In this document: positions 1 to 13,062 of the stretch, one piece after another
Layout of the letters: each line of letters opens with the position of its first letter
Numbering within the stretch: the stretch's first letter is position 1
Assembly (NCBI GenBank): GCA_907163375.1
Contig: CAJQUW010005272.1
Span: 186,001 to 250,000, forward strand
Source: Prostheceraeus crozeri
Lineage: Eukaryota; Platyhelminthes; Polycladida; Euryleptidae
Reading direction: 5' to 3'
Length of the DNA stretch: 64,000 bases
The notes under the pieces: model-generated
Told to the model about the DNA's origin: nothing
What the model saw: the letters and a program-made list of their open reading frames with translations, nothing else
Databases searched by the model: none
Program-made: the position numbers and the translations under genes

Positions 1-3000
1 TCCTGCCCATCACCGATGATGTTGGTGGTCGGACTCGATCCCTCCTACCTCTCCGTCTAACTGCACGCCGCTCCCTGTCCTTCCTGCCCATCCGCGATGG
101 TGTTGGTGGACGGACTCGAGCACTCCTCCCTCTCCGTCTCACTGCACACCGCTCCCTATCCTTCCTGCCCATCCCCGATGATGTTGGTGGTCGGACTCGA
201 GCACTTCTCCCTCTCCGTCTCACTGCACCCCGCTCCCTGTCCTTCCTGCCCATCCCCGATGATGTTGGTGAGCGGACTCGAGCCCTCCTCCCTCTCTGTC
301 TCACTGCACACCGCTCCCTGTCCTTCCTGACCATCCCCGATGATGTTGGTGGTCGGACTCGAGCCCTCCTCCCTCTCCGTCTCACTGCACACCGCTCCCT
401 GTCCTTCCTGCCCATCCCCGAAGATGTTGGTGAGCGGACTCGAGCCCTCCTCCCTCTCCGTCTCACTGCACACCGCTCCCTGTCCTTCCTGCCCATCCCC
501 GATGATGGTTGTGAGCGGACTCGATCCCTCCTCCCTCTCCGTCTCACTGCACACCGCTCCCTGTCCTTGCTGCTCATCCCCGATGATGTTGGTGATCGGA
601 CTCGAGCAGTCCTCCCTCTCCGTCTCACTGCGCACCGCTAGCTGTCCTTCCTGCCTATCCCCGATGATGTTGGTGAGCGGAATCTAGCCCTCCTCCCTCT
701 CCGTCTTACTGCGCACAGCTAGCTGTCCTTCCTGCCCATCCGCGATGATGTTGGTGGTCGGACTCGATCCCTCTTCCCTCTCTGTCTCACTGCGCACCGC
801 TAGATGTCCTTCCTGCCCATCCCCGATGATGTTGGTGGTCGGACTCGATCCCTCCTCCCTCTCCGTCTTACACCACACTGTTCCCTGTGGTTCCTGCCCA
901 TCCCCGATGATGTTGGTGAGCGGACTCAAGCACTCCTCCCTCTCCGTCTCACTGCACACCGCTCCCTGTCCTTCCTGCCCATCCCCGATGATGTTGGTGA
1001 GCGGACTCAAGCACTCCTCCCTCTCCGTCTCACTGCACTACGCTCCCTGTCCTTCCTGCCCATCCCCGATGATGTTGGTGGTCGGACTCGAACCCTCCTT
1101 TCTCTCCGTCTCACTGCACGCCGCTCCCTGTCCTTCCTGCCCATCCCCGATGATGTTGGTGCTCGGTCTCGAGTCCTCCTCCCTCTCCGTCTCACTGCAC
1201 TGCGCTCCCTGTCCTTCCTGCCCATCCCCGATGATGTTGGTGGTCGGACTCGATCCCTGCTCCCTCTCCGTCTTACTGCGCACAGCTAGCTGTCCTTCCT
1301 GCCCATCCGCGATGATGTTGGTGGTCGGACTCGATCCCTCCTCCTTCTCCGTCTCACTGCACACAGCTCCCTGAACTTCCTGCCCATCCCCGATGATGTT
1401 GGTGGTCGGACTCGAGCCCTCCTCCCTCTCCGTCTCACTGCGCACCGCTAGATGTCCTTCCTGCCCATCTCCGATGATGTTGGTGGTCGGACTCGAACCA
1501 TCCTCCCTCTCCGTTTCACTGCACGCCGCTCCCTGTCCTTCCTGCCCATCCGCGATGATGTTGTTGAGCGGACTCGAGCACTCCTCCCTCTCCGTCTCAC
1601 TGCACACCGCTCCCTGTCCTTCCCACCCATCTATGATGATGTTGGTTGGCGGACTCGAGCACTCCTCCCTCTCCGTCTCACTGCACACCGCTCCCTGTCC
1701 TTCCTGCCCATCTCCGATGATGTTGGTGAGCGGACTCGAGCCCTCCTCCCTCTCCGTCTCACTGCGCACCGCTCCCTGTCCTTCCTACCCATCCTCGATG
1801 ATGTTGGTTGTCGGACTCGAGTCCTCCTCCCTCTCCGTCTCACTGCACACCGCTCCCTGTCCTTCCCACCCATCTATGGTGATGTTGGTTGGCGGACTCG
1901 AGCATTCCTCCCTCTCCGTCTCACTGCACACCGCTCCCTGTCCTTCCTGCCCATCTCCGATGATGTTGGTGAGGGGACTCGAGCACTCCTCCCTCTCCGT
2001 CTCACTGCGCACCGCTCCCTGCCCTTCCTACCCATCCTCGATGATGTTGGTTGTCGGACTCGAGTCCTCCTCCCTCTCCGTCTCACTTCACACCGCTCCC
2101 TGCCCTTCCTACCCATCCTCGATGATGTTGGTTGTCGGACTCGAGTCCTCCTCCCTCTCCGTCTCACTTCACACCGCTCCCTGTCCTTCCTGCCCATCCC
2201 CGATGATGTTGGTGAGCGGACTCGAGCCCTCCTCCCTCTCCGTCTCACTGCACACCGCTCCCTGTCCTTCCTGCCCATCTCCGATGATGTTGGTGAGCGG
2301 ACTCGAGCACTCCTCCCTCTCCGTCTCACTGCGCACCGCTCCTTGTCCTTCCTACCCATCCTCGATGATGTTGGTTGTCGGACTCGAGTCCTCCTCCCTC
2401 TCCGTCTCACTGCACACCGCTCCCTGTCCTTCCTGCCCATCCCCGATGATGTTGGTGAGCGGACTCGAGCCCTCCTCCCTCTCCGTCTTACTGCGCACAG
2501 CTAGCTGTCCTTCCTGCCCATCTCCGATGATGTTGGTGGTCGGACTCGAGCACTCCTCCCTCTCCGTCTCACTGCACACCGCTCCCTGTCCTTCCTGCCC
2601 ATCCCCGATGATGTTGGTGGTCGGACTCGAGCCCTCCTCCCTCTCCGTCTCACTGCGCACCGCTAGATGTCCTTCCTGCCCATCGCCGATGATGTTGGTG
2701 GTCGGACTCGATCCCTCCTCCCTCTCCTTCTCACTGCGCACAGCTAGCTGTCCTTCCTGCCCATCTCCGATGATGTTGGTGGTCGGACTCGAGCCCTCCT
2801 CTCTCTCTGTCTCACTGCACACCGCTGCGTGTCCTTCCTGCCCATCCCCGATGATGTTGGTTGGCGGACTCTAGTCCTCCTCCCTCTCCGTCTCACTGCA
2901 CACCGCTCCCTGTCTTTCCTGCCCATCCCCGATGATGTTGGTTGTCGGACTCGAGCATTCCTCCCTCTCCGTCTCAGTGCACACCGCTCCCTGTCCTTCC

Positions 3001-6000
3001 TGCCTATCCCCGATGATGTTGGTGAGCGGACTCGAGCCCTCCTCTCTCTCTGTCTCACTGCACACCGCTGCCTGTCCTTCCTACCCAGCCCCGATGATGT
3101 TGGTGGTCGGACTCGAACCCTCCTCCCTCTCCGTCTCACTGCACACCGCTCCCTGTCCTTCCTGCCCATCCCCGATGATGTTGGTTGTCGGACTCGAGCA
3201 TTCCTCCCTCTCCGTCTCACTGCACACCGCTCCCTGTCCTTCCTGCCTATCCCCGATGATGTTGGTGAGCGGACTAGAGCACTCCTCCCTCTCCGTCTCA
3301 CTGCGCTCACATCCCTGTCCTTCCTGCCCATCTACGATGATGTTGCTTTGCGGACTCGAGTCCTCCTCCCTCTCCGTCTCACTGCACACAGCTCCCTGTC
3401 CTTCCTGCCCATCCCCGATGATGTTGGTGGTCGGACTCGAGCACTCCTCCCTCTCCGTCTCACTGCACTCCGCTTCCTGTCCTTCCTGCCCATCTCCGAT
3501 GATGTTGGTGGTCGGACTCGAACCCTCCTCCCTCTCCGTCTCACTGCACGCCGCTCCCTGTCCTTCCTGCCCATCCGCGATGATGTTGGTGAGCGGACTC
3601 GAGCACTCCTCCCTCTCCGTCTCACTGCACACCGCTCCCTGTCCTTCCCACCCATCTACGATGATGTTGGTGGTCGGACTCGAGCACTCCTCCCTCTCCG
3701 TCTCACTGCACACCGCTCCCTGTCCTTCCTGCCCATCTCCGATGATGTTGGTGAGCGGACTCGATCCCTCCTCCCTCTCCGTCTCACTGCGCACCGCTCC
3801 CTGTACTTGCTACATATCCTCGATGATGTTGGTAGTCGGACTCGAGTCCTCCTCCCTCTCCGTCTCACTGCACACCGCTCCCTGTCCTTCCTGCCCATCC
3901 CCAATGATGTTGGTGAGCGGACTCGATCCCTCCCTCTCCGTCTTACTGCGCACAGCTAGCTGTCCTTCCTGCCCATCCGCGATGATGTTGGTGGTCGGAC
4001 TCGATCCCTCCTCCCTCTCCGTCTCACTGCGCACCGCTCCCTGTCCTTCCTGCCCATCGCCGATGATGTTGGTGGTCGGACTCGATCCCTCCTCCCTCTC
4101 CTTCTCGCTGCGCACAGCTAGCTGTCCTTCCTGCCCATCCCCGATGATGGTTGTGAGCGGACTCGATCCCTCCTCCCTCTCCGTCTCACTGCACACCGCT
4201 CCCTGTCCTTGCTGCTCATCCCCGATGATGTTGGTGATCGGACTCGAGCAGTCCTCCCTCTCCGTCTCACTGCGCACCGCTAGCTGTCCTTCCTGCCTAT
4301 CCCCGATGATGTTGGTGAGCGGAATCTAGCCCTCCTCCCTCTCCGTCTTACTGCGCACAGCTAGCTGTCCTTCCTGCCCATCCGCGATGATGTTGGTGGT
4401 CGGACTTGATCCCTCCTCCCTCTCTGTCTCAGTGCGCACCGCTCCCTGTCCTTCCTGCCCATCCCCGATGATGTTGGTGGTCGGACTCGAGTCCTCCTCC
4501 CTCTCCGTCTCACTGCAAACCGCTCCCTGTCCTTCCTGCCCATCCCCGATGATGTTGGTGAGCGGACTCGAGCCCTCCTCCCTCTCCATCTTACTGCGCA
4601 CAGCTAGCTGTCCTTCCTGCCCATCTCCGATGATGTTGGTGGTCGGACTCGAGCCCTCCTCCCTCTCCGTCTCACTGCACACCGCTCCCTGTCCTTCCTG
4701 CCCATCCCCGATGATGTTGGTGGTCGGACTCGAGCCCTCCTCCCTCTCCGTCTCACTGCGCACCGCTAGATGTCCTTCCTGCCCATCGCCGATGATGTTG
4801 GTGGTCGGACTCGATCCCTCCTCCCTCTCCTTCTCACTGCGCACAGCTAGCTGTCCTTCCTGCACATCCCCGATGATGTTGGTCAGCGGACTCGAGCCCT
4901 CCTCTCTCTCTGTCTCACTGCACACCGCTGCCTGTTTTTCCTGCCCATCCCCGATGATGTTGGTTGGCGGACTCTAGTCCTCCTCCCTCTCCGTCTCAAT
5001 GCACACCGCTCCCTGTCCTTCCTGCCCATCCCCGATGATGTTGGTTGTCGGACTCGAGCATTCCTCCCTCTCCGTCTCACTGCACACCGCTCCCTGTCCT
5101 TCCTGCCCATTCCCGATGATGTTGGTGAGCGGACTCGAGCCCTCCTCTCTCTCTGTCTCACTGCACACCGCTGCCTGTCCTTCCTACCCATCCCCGATGA
5201 TGTTGGTGGTCGGACTCGAACCCTCCTCCCTCTCCGTCTCACTGCACACCGCTCCCTGTCCTTCCTGCCCATCCCGATGATGTTGGTTGTCGGACTCGAG
5301 CATTCCTCCCTCTCCGTCTCACTGCACACCGCTCCCTGTCCTTCCTGCCTATCCCCGATGATGTTGGTGAGCGGACTCGAGCCCTCCTCCCTCTCCGTCT
5401 CAATGCACTCACATCCCTGTCCTTCCTGCCCATCCCCGATGATGTTGGTGAGCGGACTCGAGCCCTCCTCCCTCTCCGTCTCAATGCGCTCACATCCCTG
5501 TCCTTCCTGCCCATCTACGATGATGTTGCTTTGCGGACTCGAGTCCTCCTCCCTCTCCGTCTCACTGCACACAGCTCCCTGTCCTTCCTGCCCATCCCCG
5601 ATGATGTTGGTGGTCGGACTCGAGCACTCCTCCCTCTCCGTCTCACTGCACGCCGCTTCCTGTCCTTCCTGCCCATCTCCGATGATGTTGGTGGTCGGAC
5701 TCGAACCCTCCTCCCTCTCCGTCTCACTGCACGCCGCTCCCTGTCCTTCCTGCCCATCCCCGATGATGTTGGTGAGCGGACTCGAGCACTCCTCCCTCTC
5801 CGTCTCACTGCACACCGCTCCCTGTCCTTCCCACCCATCTACGATGATGTTGGTGGTCGGACTCGAGCACTCCTCCCTCTCCGTCTCACTGCACACCGCT
5901 CCCTGTCCTTCCTGCCCATCTCCGATGATGTTGGTGAGCGGACTCGATCCCTCCTCCCTCTCCGTCTCACTGCGCACCGCTCCCTGTCCTTCCTGCCCAT

Positions 6001-9000
6001 CCCCGATGATGTTGGTGGTCGGACTCGAGCACTCCTCCCTCTCCGTCTCACTGCACGCCGCTTCCTGTCCTTCCTGCCCATCTCCGATGATGTTGGTGGT
6101 CGGACTCGAACCCTCCTCCCTCTCCGTCTCACTGCACGCCGCTCCCTGTCCTTCCTGCCCATCCCCGATGATGTTGGTGAGCGGACTCGAGCACTCCTCC
6201 CTCTCCGTCTCACTGCACACCGCTCCCTGTCCTTCCCACCCATCTACGATGATGTTGGTGGTCGGACTCGAGTCCTCCTCCCTCTCCGTCTCACTGCACA
6301 CCGCTCCCTGTCCTTCCTGCCCATCCCCAATGATGTTGGTGAGCGGACTCGATCCCTCCCTCTCCGTCTTACTGCGCACAGCTAGCTGTCCTTCCTGCCC
6401 ATCCGCGATGATGTTGGTGGTCGGACTCGATCCCTCCTCCCTCTCCGTCTCACTGCGCACCGCTCCCTGTCCTTCCTGCCCATCGCCGATGATGTTGGTG
6501 GTCGGACTCGATCCCTCCGCCCTCTCCTTCTCGCTGCGCACAGCTAGCTGTCCTTCCTGCACATCCCCGATGATGTTGGTCAGCGGACTCGAGCCCTCCT
6601 CTCTCTCTGTCTCACTGCACACCGCTGCCTGTCCTTCCTGCCCATCCCCGATGATGTTGGTGGTCGGACTCGAACCCTCCTCCCTCTCCGTCTCACTGCA
6701 CACCGCTCCCTGTCCTTCCTGCCCATCCCCGATGATGTTGGTTGTCGGACTCGAGCATTCCTCCCTCTCCGTCTCACTGCACACGGCTCCCTGTCCTTCC
6801 TGCCCATCCCCGATGATGTTGGTGAGCGGACTCGAGCCCTCCTCCCTCTCCGTCTGACTGCACACCGCTCCCTGTCCTTCCTGACCATCCCCGATGATGT
6901 TGGTGGTCGGACTCGAGCCCTCCTCCCTCTCCGTCTCACTGCACACCGCTCCCTGTCCTTCCTGCCCATCCCCGAAGATGTTGGTGAGCGGACTCGATCC
7001 CTCCTCCCTCTCCGTCTCACTGCACACCGCTCCCTGTCCTTCCTGCCCATCCCCGATGATGGTGGTGGTCGGACTCGATCCCTCCTCCCTCTCCGTCTCA
7101 ATGCACACCGCTCCCTGTCCTTCCTGCCCATCCCCGATGATGTTGGTGGGCGAACTCAAGCCCTCCTCCCTCTCCGTCTCACTGCACACCGCTCCCTGTC
7201 CTTCCTGGCCATCCCGATGATGTTGGTGAGCGGACTCGAGCCCTCCTCCCCCTCCGTCTCACTGCACACCGCTCCCTCTCCTTCCTGCCCATCCCCGATG
7301 ATGTTGGTTGTCGGACTCGAGCATTCCTCCCTCTCCGTCTCACTGCACACCGCTCCCTGTCCTTCCTGCCTATCCCCGATGATGTTGGTGAGCGGACTCG
7401 AGCACTCCTCCCTCTCCGTCTCACTGCACACCGCTCCCTGTCCTTCCTGCCCATCCCCGATGATGTTGGTGGTCGGACTCGATCCCTCCTCCCTCTCCGT
7501 CTCACTGCACACCGCTCCCTGTCCTTCCTGCCCATCCCCGATGATGTTGGTGGTCGGACTCGATCCCTCCTCCCTCTACGTCTCACTGCACCGCGCTCCC
7601 TGTTCTTCCTGCCCATCCCCGATGATGTTGGTGGGCGGACTCGATCCCTCCTCCCTCTACGTCTCACTGCACCGTGCTCCCTGTTCTTCCTGCCCATCCC
7701 CGATGATGTTGGTGAGCGGACTCGAGCCCTCGTCTCTCTCCGTCTCACTGCACACCGCTGCCTGTCCTTCCTGCCCATCCCCAATGATGTTGGTGGGCGG
7801 ACTCGATCCCTCCTCCCTCTCCGTCTCACTGCACACCGCTCCCTGTCCTTCCTGCCCATCCCCAATGATGTTGGTGGGCGGACTCGATCCCTCCTCTCTC
7901 TCTGTCTCACTGCACACCGCTGCCTGTCCTTCCTGCCCATCCCCAATGATGTTGGTGGGCGGACTCGAGTCCTCCTCCCTCTCCGTCTCACTGCACACCG
8001 CTCCCTGTCCTTCCTGCCCATCCCCAATGATATTGGTGGGCGGACTCGATCCCTCCTCCCTCTACGTCTCACTGCACCGCGCTCCCTGTTTTTCCTGCCC
8101 ATCCCCGATGATGTTGGTGAGCGGACTCGAGCCCTCGTCTCTCTACGTCTCACTGCACACCGCTCCCTGTCCTTCCTGCCCATCCCCGATGATGTTGGTG
8201 AGCGGACTCGAGCCCTCCTCCCTCTCCGTCTCACTGCACACCGCTCCCTGTCCTTCCTGCCCATTCCCGATGATGTTGGTGGTCGGACTCGAGCACTCCT
8301 CCCTCTCCGTCTCACTGCACACCGCTCCCTGTCCTTCCTGCCCATCCCCGATGATGTTGGTGGTCGGACTCGATCCCTCCTCCCTCTCCGTCTCACTGCA
8401 CACCGCTCCCTGTACTTCCTGCCCATCCCCGATGATGTTGGTGGTCTGACTCGATCCCTCCTCCCTCTCCGTCTCACTGCACACCGCTCCCTGTCCTTCC
8501 TGCCCATCCCCGATGATGTTGGTGGTCGGACTCGAGCCCTCCTCCCTCTCCGTCTCACTGCACACCGCTCCCTGTCCTTCCTGCCCATCCCCGATGATGT
8601 TGGTGGTCGGACTCGATCCCTCCTCCCTCTCCGTCTCACTGCACACCGCTCCCTGTCCTTCCTGTCCATCCCAAATGATGTTGGTGGTCGGACTCGAGCC
8701 CTCCTCCCTCTCCGTCTCACTTCACACCGCTCCCTGTCCTTCCTGCCCATTCCCGATGATGTTGGTGGTCGCACTCGAGCACTCCTCCCTCTCCGTCTCA
8801 CTGCACACCGCTCCCTGTCCTTCCTGCCCATCCCCGATGATGTTGGTGAGCGGACTCGAGCACTCCTCCCTCTCCGTCTCACTGCACACCACTCCCTGTC
8901 CTTCCTGCCCATCCCCGATGATATTGATGGTCGGACTCGATCCCTCCTCCCTCTCCGTCTCAATGCACTCACATCCCTGTCCTTCCTGCCCATCCCCGAT

Positions 9001-12000
9001 GATGTTGGTGAGCGGACTCGAGCCCTCCTCCCTCTCCGTCTCACTGCGCTCACATCCCTGTCCTTCCTGCCCATCTACGATGATGTTGCTTTGCGGAATC
9101 GATCCCTCCTCCCTCTCCGTCTCACTGCACACCGCTCCCTGTCCTTCCTACCCATCCCCGATGATGTTGATGGTCGGACTCGAGCACTCCCCCCACTCCG
9201 TCTCACTGCACACCGCTCCCTGTCCTTCCTGTCCATCCCCAATGATGTTGGTGGTCGGACTCGAGCCCTCCTCCCTCTCCGTCTCACTGCACACCGCTCC
9301 CTGTCCTTCCTGCCCATTCCCGATGATGTTGGTGGTCGGACTCGAGCACTCCTCCCTCTCCGTCTCACTGCACACCGCTCCCTGTCCTTCCTGCCCATCT
9401 CCGATGATGTTGGTGAGCGGACTCGAGCCCTCCTCCCTCTCCGTCTTACTGCACACCGCTCCCTGTCCTTCCTGCCCATCCCCGATGATGTTGGTGGTCG
9501 GACTCGAGTCCTCCTCCCTCTCCGTCTCACTGCACACCGCTCCCTGTCCTTCCTGCCCATCCCCGATGATGTTGGTGAGCGGACTAGAGCACTCCTCCCT
9601 CTCCGTCTCAATGCACTCACATCCCTGTGCTTCCTGCCCATCCCCAATGATGTTGGTGGTCGGACTCGAGCCCTCCTCCCTCTCCGTCTCACTGCACACC
9701 GCTCCCTGTCCTTCCTGCCCATTCCCGATGATGTTGGTGGTCGGACTCGAGCCCTCCTCCCTCTCCGTCTCACTGCACACCGCTCCCTGTCCTTCCTGCC
9801 CATTCCCGATGATGTTGGTGGTCGGACTCGAGCACTCCTCCCTCTCCGTCTCACTGCACACCGCTCCCTGTTCTTCCTGCCCATCCCCGATGATGTTGGT
9901 GAGCGGACTCGAGCCCTCCTCCCTCTCCGTCTCACTGCACACCACACTGCTCCCTGTCCTTCCTGCCCATCCCCGATGATGTTGGTGAGCGGACTCGAGC
10001 CCTCCTCCCTCTCCGTCTCAATGCACTCACATCCCTGTCCTTCCTGCCCATCCCCGATGATGTTGGTGAGCGGACTCGAGCCCTCCTCCCACTCCGTCTC
10101 ACTGCACACCGCTCCCTGTCCTTCCTGCCCATCCCCGATGATGTTGGTGGTCGGACTCGAGTCCTCCTCCCTCTCCGTCTCACTGTTCACCGCTCCCTGT
10201 CCTTCCTTCCCATCCCCGATGATGTTGGTGGTCGGACTCGAGCCCTCCTCCCTCTCCGTCTCACTGCACACCGCTCCCTGTCCTTCCTGCCCATCCCCGA
10301 TGATGTTGGTTGGCGGACTCTAGTCCTCCTCCCTCTCCGTCTCACTGCACACCGCTCCCTGTCCTTCCTGCCCATCCCCGATGATGTTGGTGGTCGGACT
10401 CGAGCACTCCTCTCTCTCCGTCTCACTGCACGCCGCTCCCTGTCCTTCCTGCCCATCCCCGATGATGTTGGTGGTCGGACTCGAGTCCTCCTCCCTCTCC
10501 GTCTCAGTGCACACCACACTGCTCCCTGTCCTTCCTGCCCATCCCCGATGATGTTGGTGAGCGGACTCGAGCCCTCCTCCCTCTCCGTCTCAATGCACAC
10601 CGCTCCCTGTCCTTCCTGCCCATCCCCGATGATGTTGGTGAGCGGACTCGAGCCCTCCTCCCTCTCCGTCTCACTGCGCTCACATCCCTGTCCTTCCTGC
10701 CCATCTACGATGATGTTGCTTTGCGGAATCGATCCCTCCTCCCTCTCCGTCTCACTGCACACAGCTCCCTGTCCTTCCTGTCCATCCCCAATGATGTTGG
10801 TGGTCGGACTCGAGCCCTCCTCCCTCTCCGTCTCACTGCACACCGCTCCCTGTCCTTCCTGCCCATTCCCGATGATGTTGGTGGTCGGACTCGAGCACTC
10901 CTCCCTCTCCGTCTCACTGCACACCGCTCCCTGTCCTTCCTGCCCATACCCGATGATGTTGGTGAGCGGACTCGAGCACTCCTCCCTCTCCGTCTCACTG
11001 CACACCACACTGCTCCCTGTCCTTCCTGCCCATCCCCGATGATGTTGGTGAGCGGACTCGAGCCCTCCTCCCTCTCCGTCTCAATGCACTCACATCCCTG
11101 TCCTTCCTGCCCATCCCCGATGATGTTGGTGAGCGGACTCGAGCCCTCCTCCCTCTCCGTCTCACTGCGCTCACATCCCTGTCCTTCCTGCCCATCTACG
11201 ATGATGTTGCTTTGCGGACTCGAGTCCTCCTCCCTCTCCGTCTCACTGCACACCGCTCCCTGTCCTTCCTGCCCATCCCCGATGATGTTGGTGGTCGGAC
11301 TCGAGTCCTCCTCCCTCTCCGTCTCACTGCACACCGCTCCCTGTCCTTCCTTCCCATCCCCGATGATGTTGGTGGTCGGACTCGAGCCCTCCTCCCTCTC
11401 CGTCTCACTGCACACCGCTCCCTGTCCTTCCTGCCCATCCCCGATGATGTTGGTTGGCGGACTCTAGTCCTCCTCCCTCTCCGTCTCACTGCACACCGCT
11501 CCCTGTCCTTCCTGCCCATCCCCGATGATGTTGGTGGTCGGACTCGAGCCCTCCTCCCTCTCCGTCTCACTGCACGCCGCTCCCTGTCCTTCCTGCCCAT
11601 CCCCGATGATGTTGGTGGTCGGACTCGAGTCCTCCTCCGTCTCCGTCTCACTGCACACCGCTCCCTGTCCTTCCTGCCCATCCCCGATGATGTTGGTGAG
11701 CGGACTCGAGTCCTCCTCCGTCTCCGTCTCACTGCACGCCGCTCCCTGTCCTTCCTGCCCATCCCCGATGATGTTGGTGGGCGCACGCGCGACCTCCTCT
11801 ATCTCCGTCTTACACCACACTGCTCCCTGTCCTTCCTGCCCATCCCCGATGATGTTGGTGAGCGGACTCGAGCACTCCTCCATCTCCGTCTCACTGCACA
11901 CCGCTCCCTGTCCTTCCTGCCCATCCCCGATGATGTTGGTGGGCGGACTCGAGCACTCCTCCCTGTCCGTCTCACTGCACACCGCTCCCTGTACTTCCTG

Positions 12001-12201
12001 CTCATCCCCGATGATGTTGGTGAGCGAACTCGAGCACTCCTCCCTCTCCGTCTCTTTGCACACCGCTCCCTGTCCTTCCTGCCCATCCCCGATGATGTTT
12101 TTTGGTGAGCGGACTCGAGCACTCCTCCCTCTCCGTCTCACTGCACACCGCTCCCTGTCCTTCCTGCCCATCCCCAATGATGTTGGTTAGCTGACTCGAG
12201 C
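1..12201. repeat. 81-bp satellite array, left block
   Basis: About 150 head-to-tail units of 81 bp. Each unit reads roughly as a pyrimidine-rich block (CCTCCTCCCTCTCCGTCTC), then CACTGCACACCGCTCCCTG, TCCTTCCTGCCCATCCCCGA, and TGATGTTGGTGGTCGGACTC followed by GAG, so most units carry one CTCGAG. Because 81 is a multiple of three and the unit lacks stops in four of six frames, long open frames run on both strands. Single-base deletions (for example near 5,273 and 7,210) and an insertion giving 'CACACCACACTG' (near 9,945, 10,510 and 11,002) switch frames without any sign of constraint. I therefore treat it as non-coding. Blocks of variant units recur at kilobase spacing, which shows higher-order duplication. 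Confidence 0.97.
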
Positions 12202-12224
12202 GCTCGATTCACAGCCGTCGAGCT

Positions 12225-12636
12225 GTGCGGTCGGATTTCTCTAGCACCTCCTGCATCGTTGTGCATGAGTGTTGCTTATTGACTGCGTCACACCGCCAGC
12301 CAGCTACCACGATTTTCACGTCTTCGCATGGTATGATGATTCAATACACCAAGTCAGAACTTTTTGGTATTCGCAACAATCCTTGCCTGGGTCTATCTCA
12401 TCAAGCAAAGAGAAGCATTTTCTTTCTGAAAATCAGGAATACCAAGCATGCATGTAGCCATCAACCAACTTTCAATATTCAACGACGCATTACTATTCGA
12501 CGCCGAAAACCGTCAGTGACATGCCTACGTCAATGACCTCGAGTACTACGACCTATCCCTCAATGTGAACGTCATGCATTGAAGCCTACCAAGCAGCTTT
12601 CTCTTGGCCTCTATAATATAAGATCCCTTAACAACA
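12225..12636 (+). pseudogene. LINE segment upstream of the endonuclease
   Basis: This piece precedes the endonuclease. It contains YTKSELFGIR around 12,345 and LSHQAKRSIFFLKIR around 12,400. A matching block (YSRADILSLR ... RRKLWYFKLL) lies at the same place ahead of the endonuclease of the second LINE at 46.3 kb, so I read it as a conserved pre-endonuclease region. The first endonuclease strand appears as LGLYNIRSLNN at about 12,605-12,636. The next residues (KVDDLMEVL) occur only at 13,264, after the tRNA-bearing insertion. Several stops separate the pieces in the present sequence. The exact start of the element's reading frame cannot be placed. Confidence 0.6.
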
Positions 12637-12690
12637 ATTAACAACAATGAAATTAAATAAACGATAGATCAAATTGCCATGCAAAAGATG

Positions 12691-12764
12691 TGCGGCTGGT
12701 AGGATTCGAACCTACGACCAAGGTTAACTAGACCTGCGCTCTAACCAACTGAGCTACGAGCCAC
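12691..12764 (-). tRNA. tRNA-Thr(AGT)-like gene, copy 1
   Basis: On the minus strand the sequence folds as a tRNA. The D-arm is GCTC...GAGC with AGTTGGTTA in the loop. The anticodon arm is AGGT-CTAGTTA-ACCT, with U33 and anticodon AGT. The T-arm is GTAGG-TTCGAAT-CCTAC. The A box (TAGCTCAGTTGG) and B box (GGTTCGAATCC) are intact. The acceptor stem pairs over seven positions only if one C is bulged and a G-U pair is allowed, and the first anticodon-stem pair is a mismatch. CCA is not encoded. It may be a transcribed but divergent tRNA, a pseudogene, or the tRNA part of a SINE. No clear T-run follows directly. Confidence 0.5.
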
Positions 12765-12988
12765 TTACGCGACTCTGTCAATTGGCAGGATCAAACCCTC
12801 ACCACCACACATCAGTTGTCAAGGCAATAATAATCAATGAATAAATAACACGTCACAATTGTGACCGCCGACATTAAGGCAAGTAGCGGGGATCGATTGT
12901 CCACCAAAGCATCTTAAACCATGTCGTGAATGCAATTAACAACAATGAGATTAAATACACGATAGATCAAATTGCCATGCAAAAGATG

Positions 12989-13062
12989 TGCGGCTGGTAG
13001 GATTCGAACCTACGACCAAGGTTAACTAGACCTGCGCTCTAACCAACTGAGCTACGAGCCAC
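12989..13062 (-). tRNA. tRNA-Thr(AGT)-like gene, copy 2
   Basis: Identical over the tRNA part to the copy 298 bp upstream, with the same anticodon, intact A and B boxes, bulged acceptor C and mismatched first anticodon-stem pair. Two identical copies do not show function here, because the surrounding 298-bp unit is duplicated as a whole. Confidence 0.5.

Noticed and set aside
1393-2874. Plus-strand repeat protein of 493 residues in the satellite
   Set aside because: Same cause as above. The frame begins and ends wherever a point mutation creates or removes a stop.
4883-9074. Open frames of 630-770 residues on the minus strand in the satellite
   Set aside because: They arise because the 81-bp unit is stop-free in that frame. 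They cross one-base indels by switching between the two repeat frames, and the plus strand is equally open. No start, splice or codon signal supports a gene.
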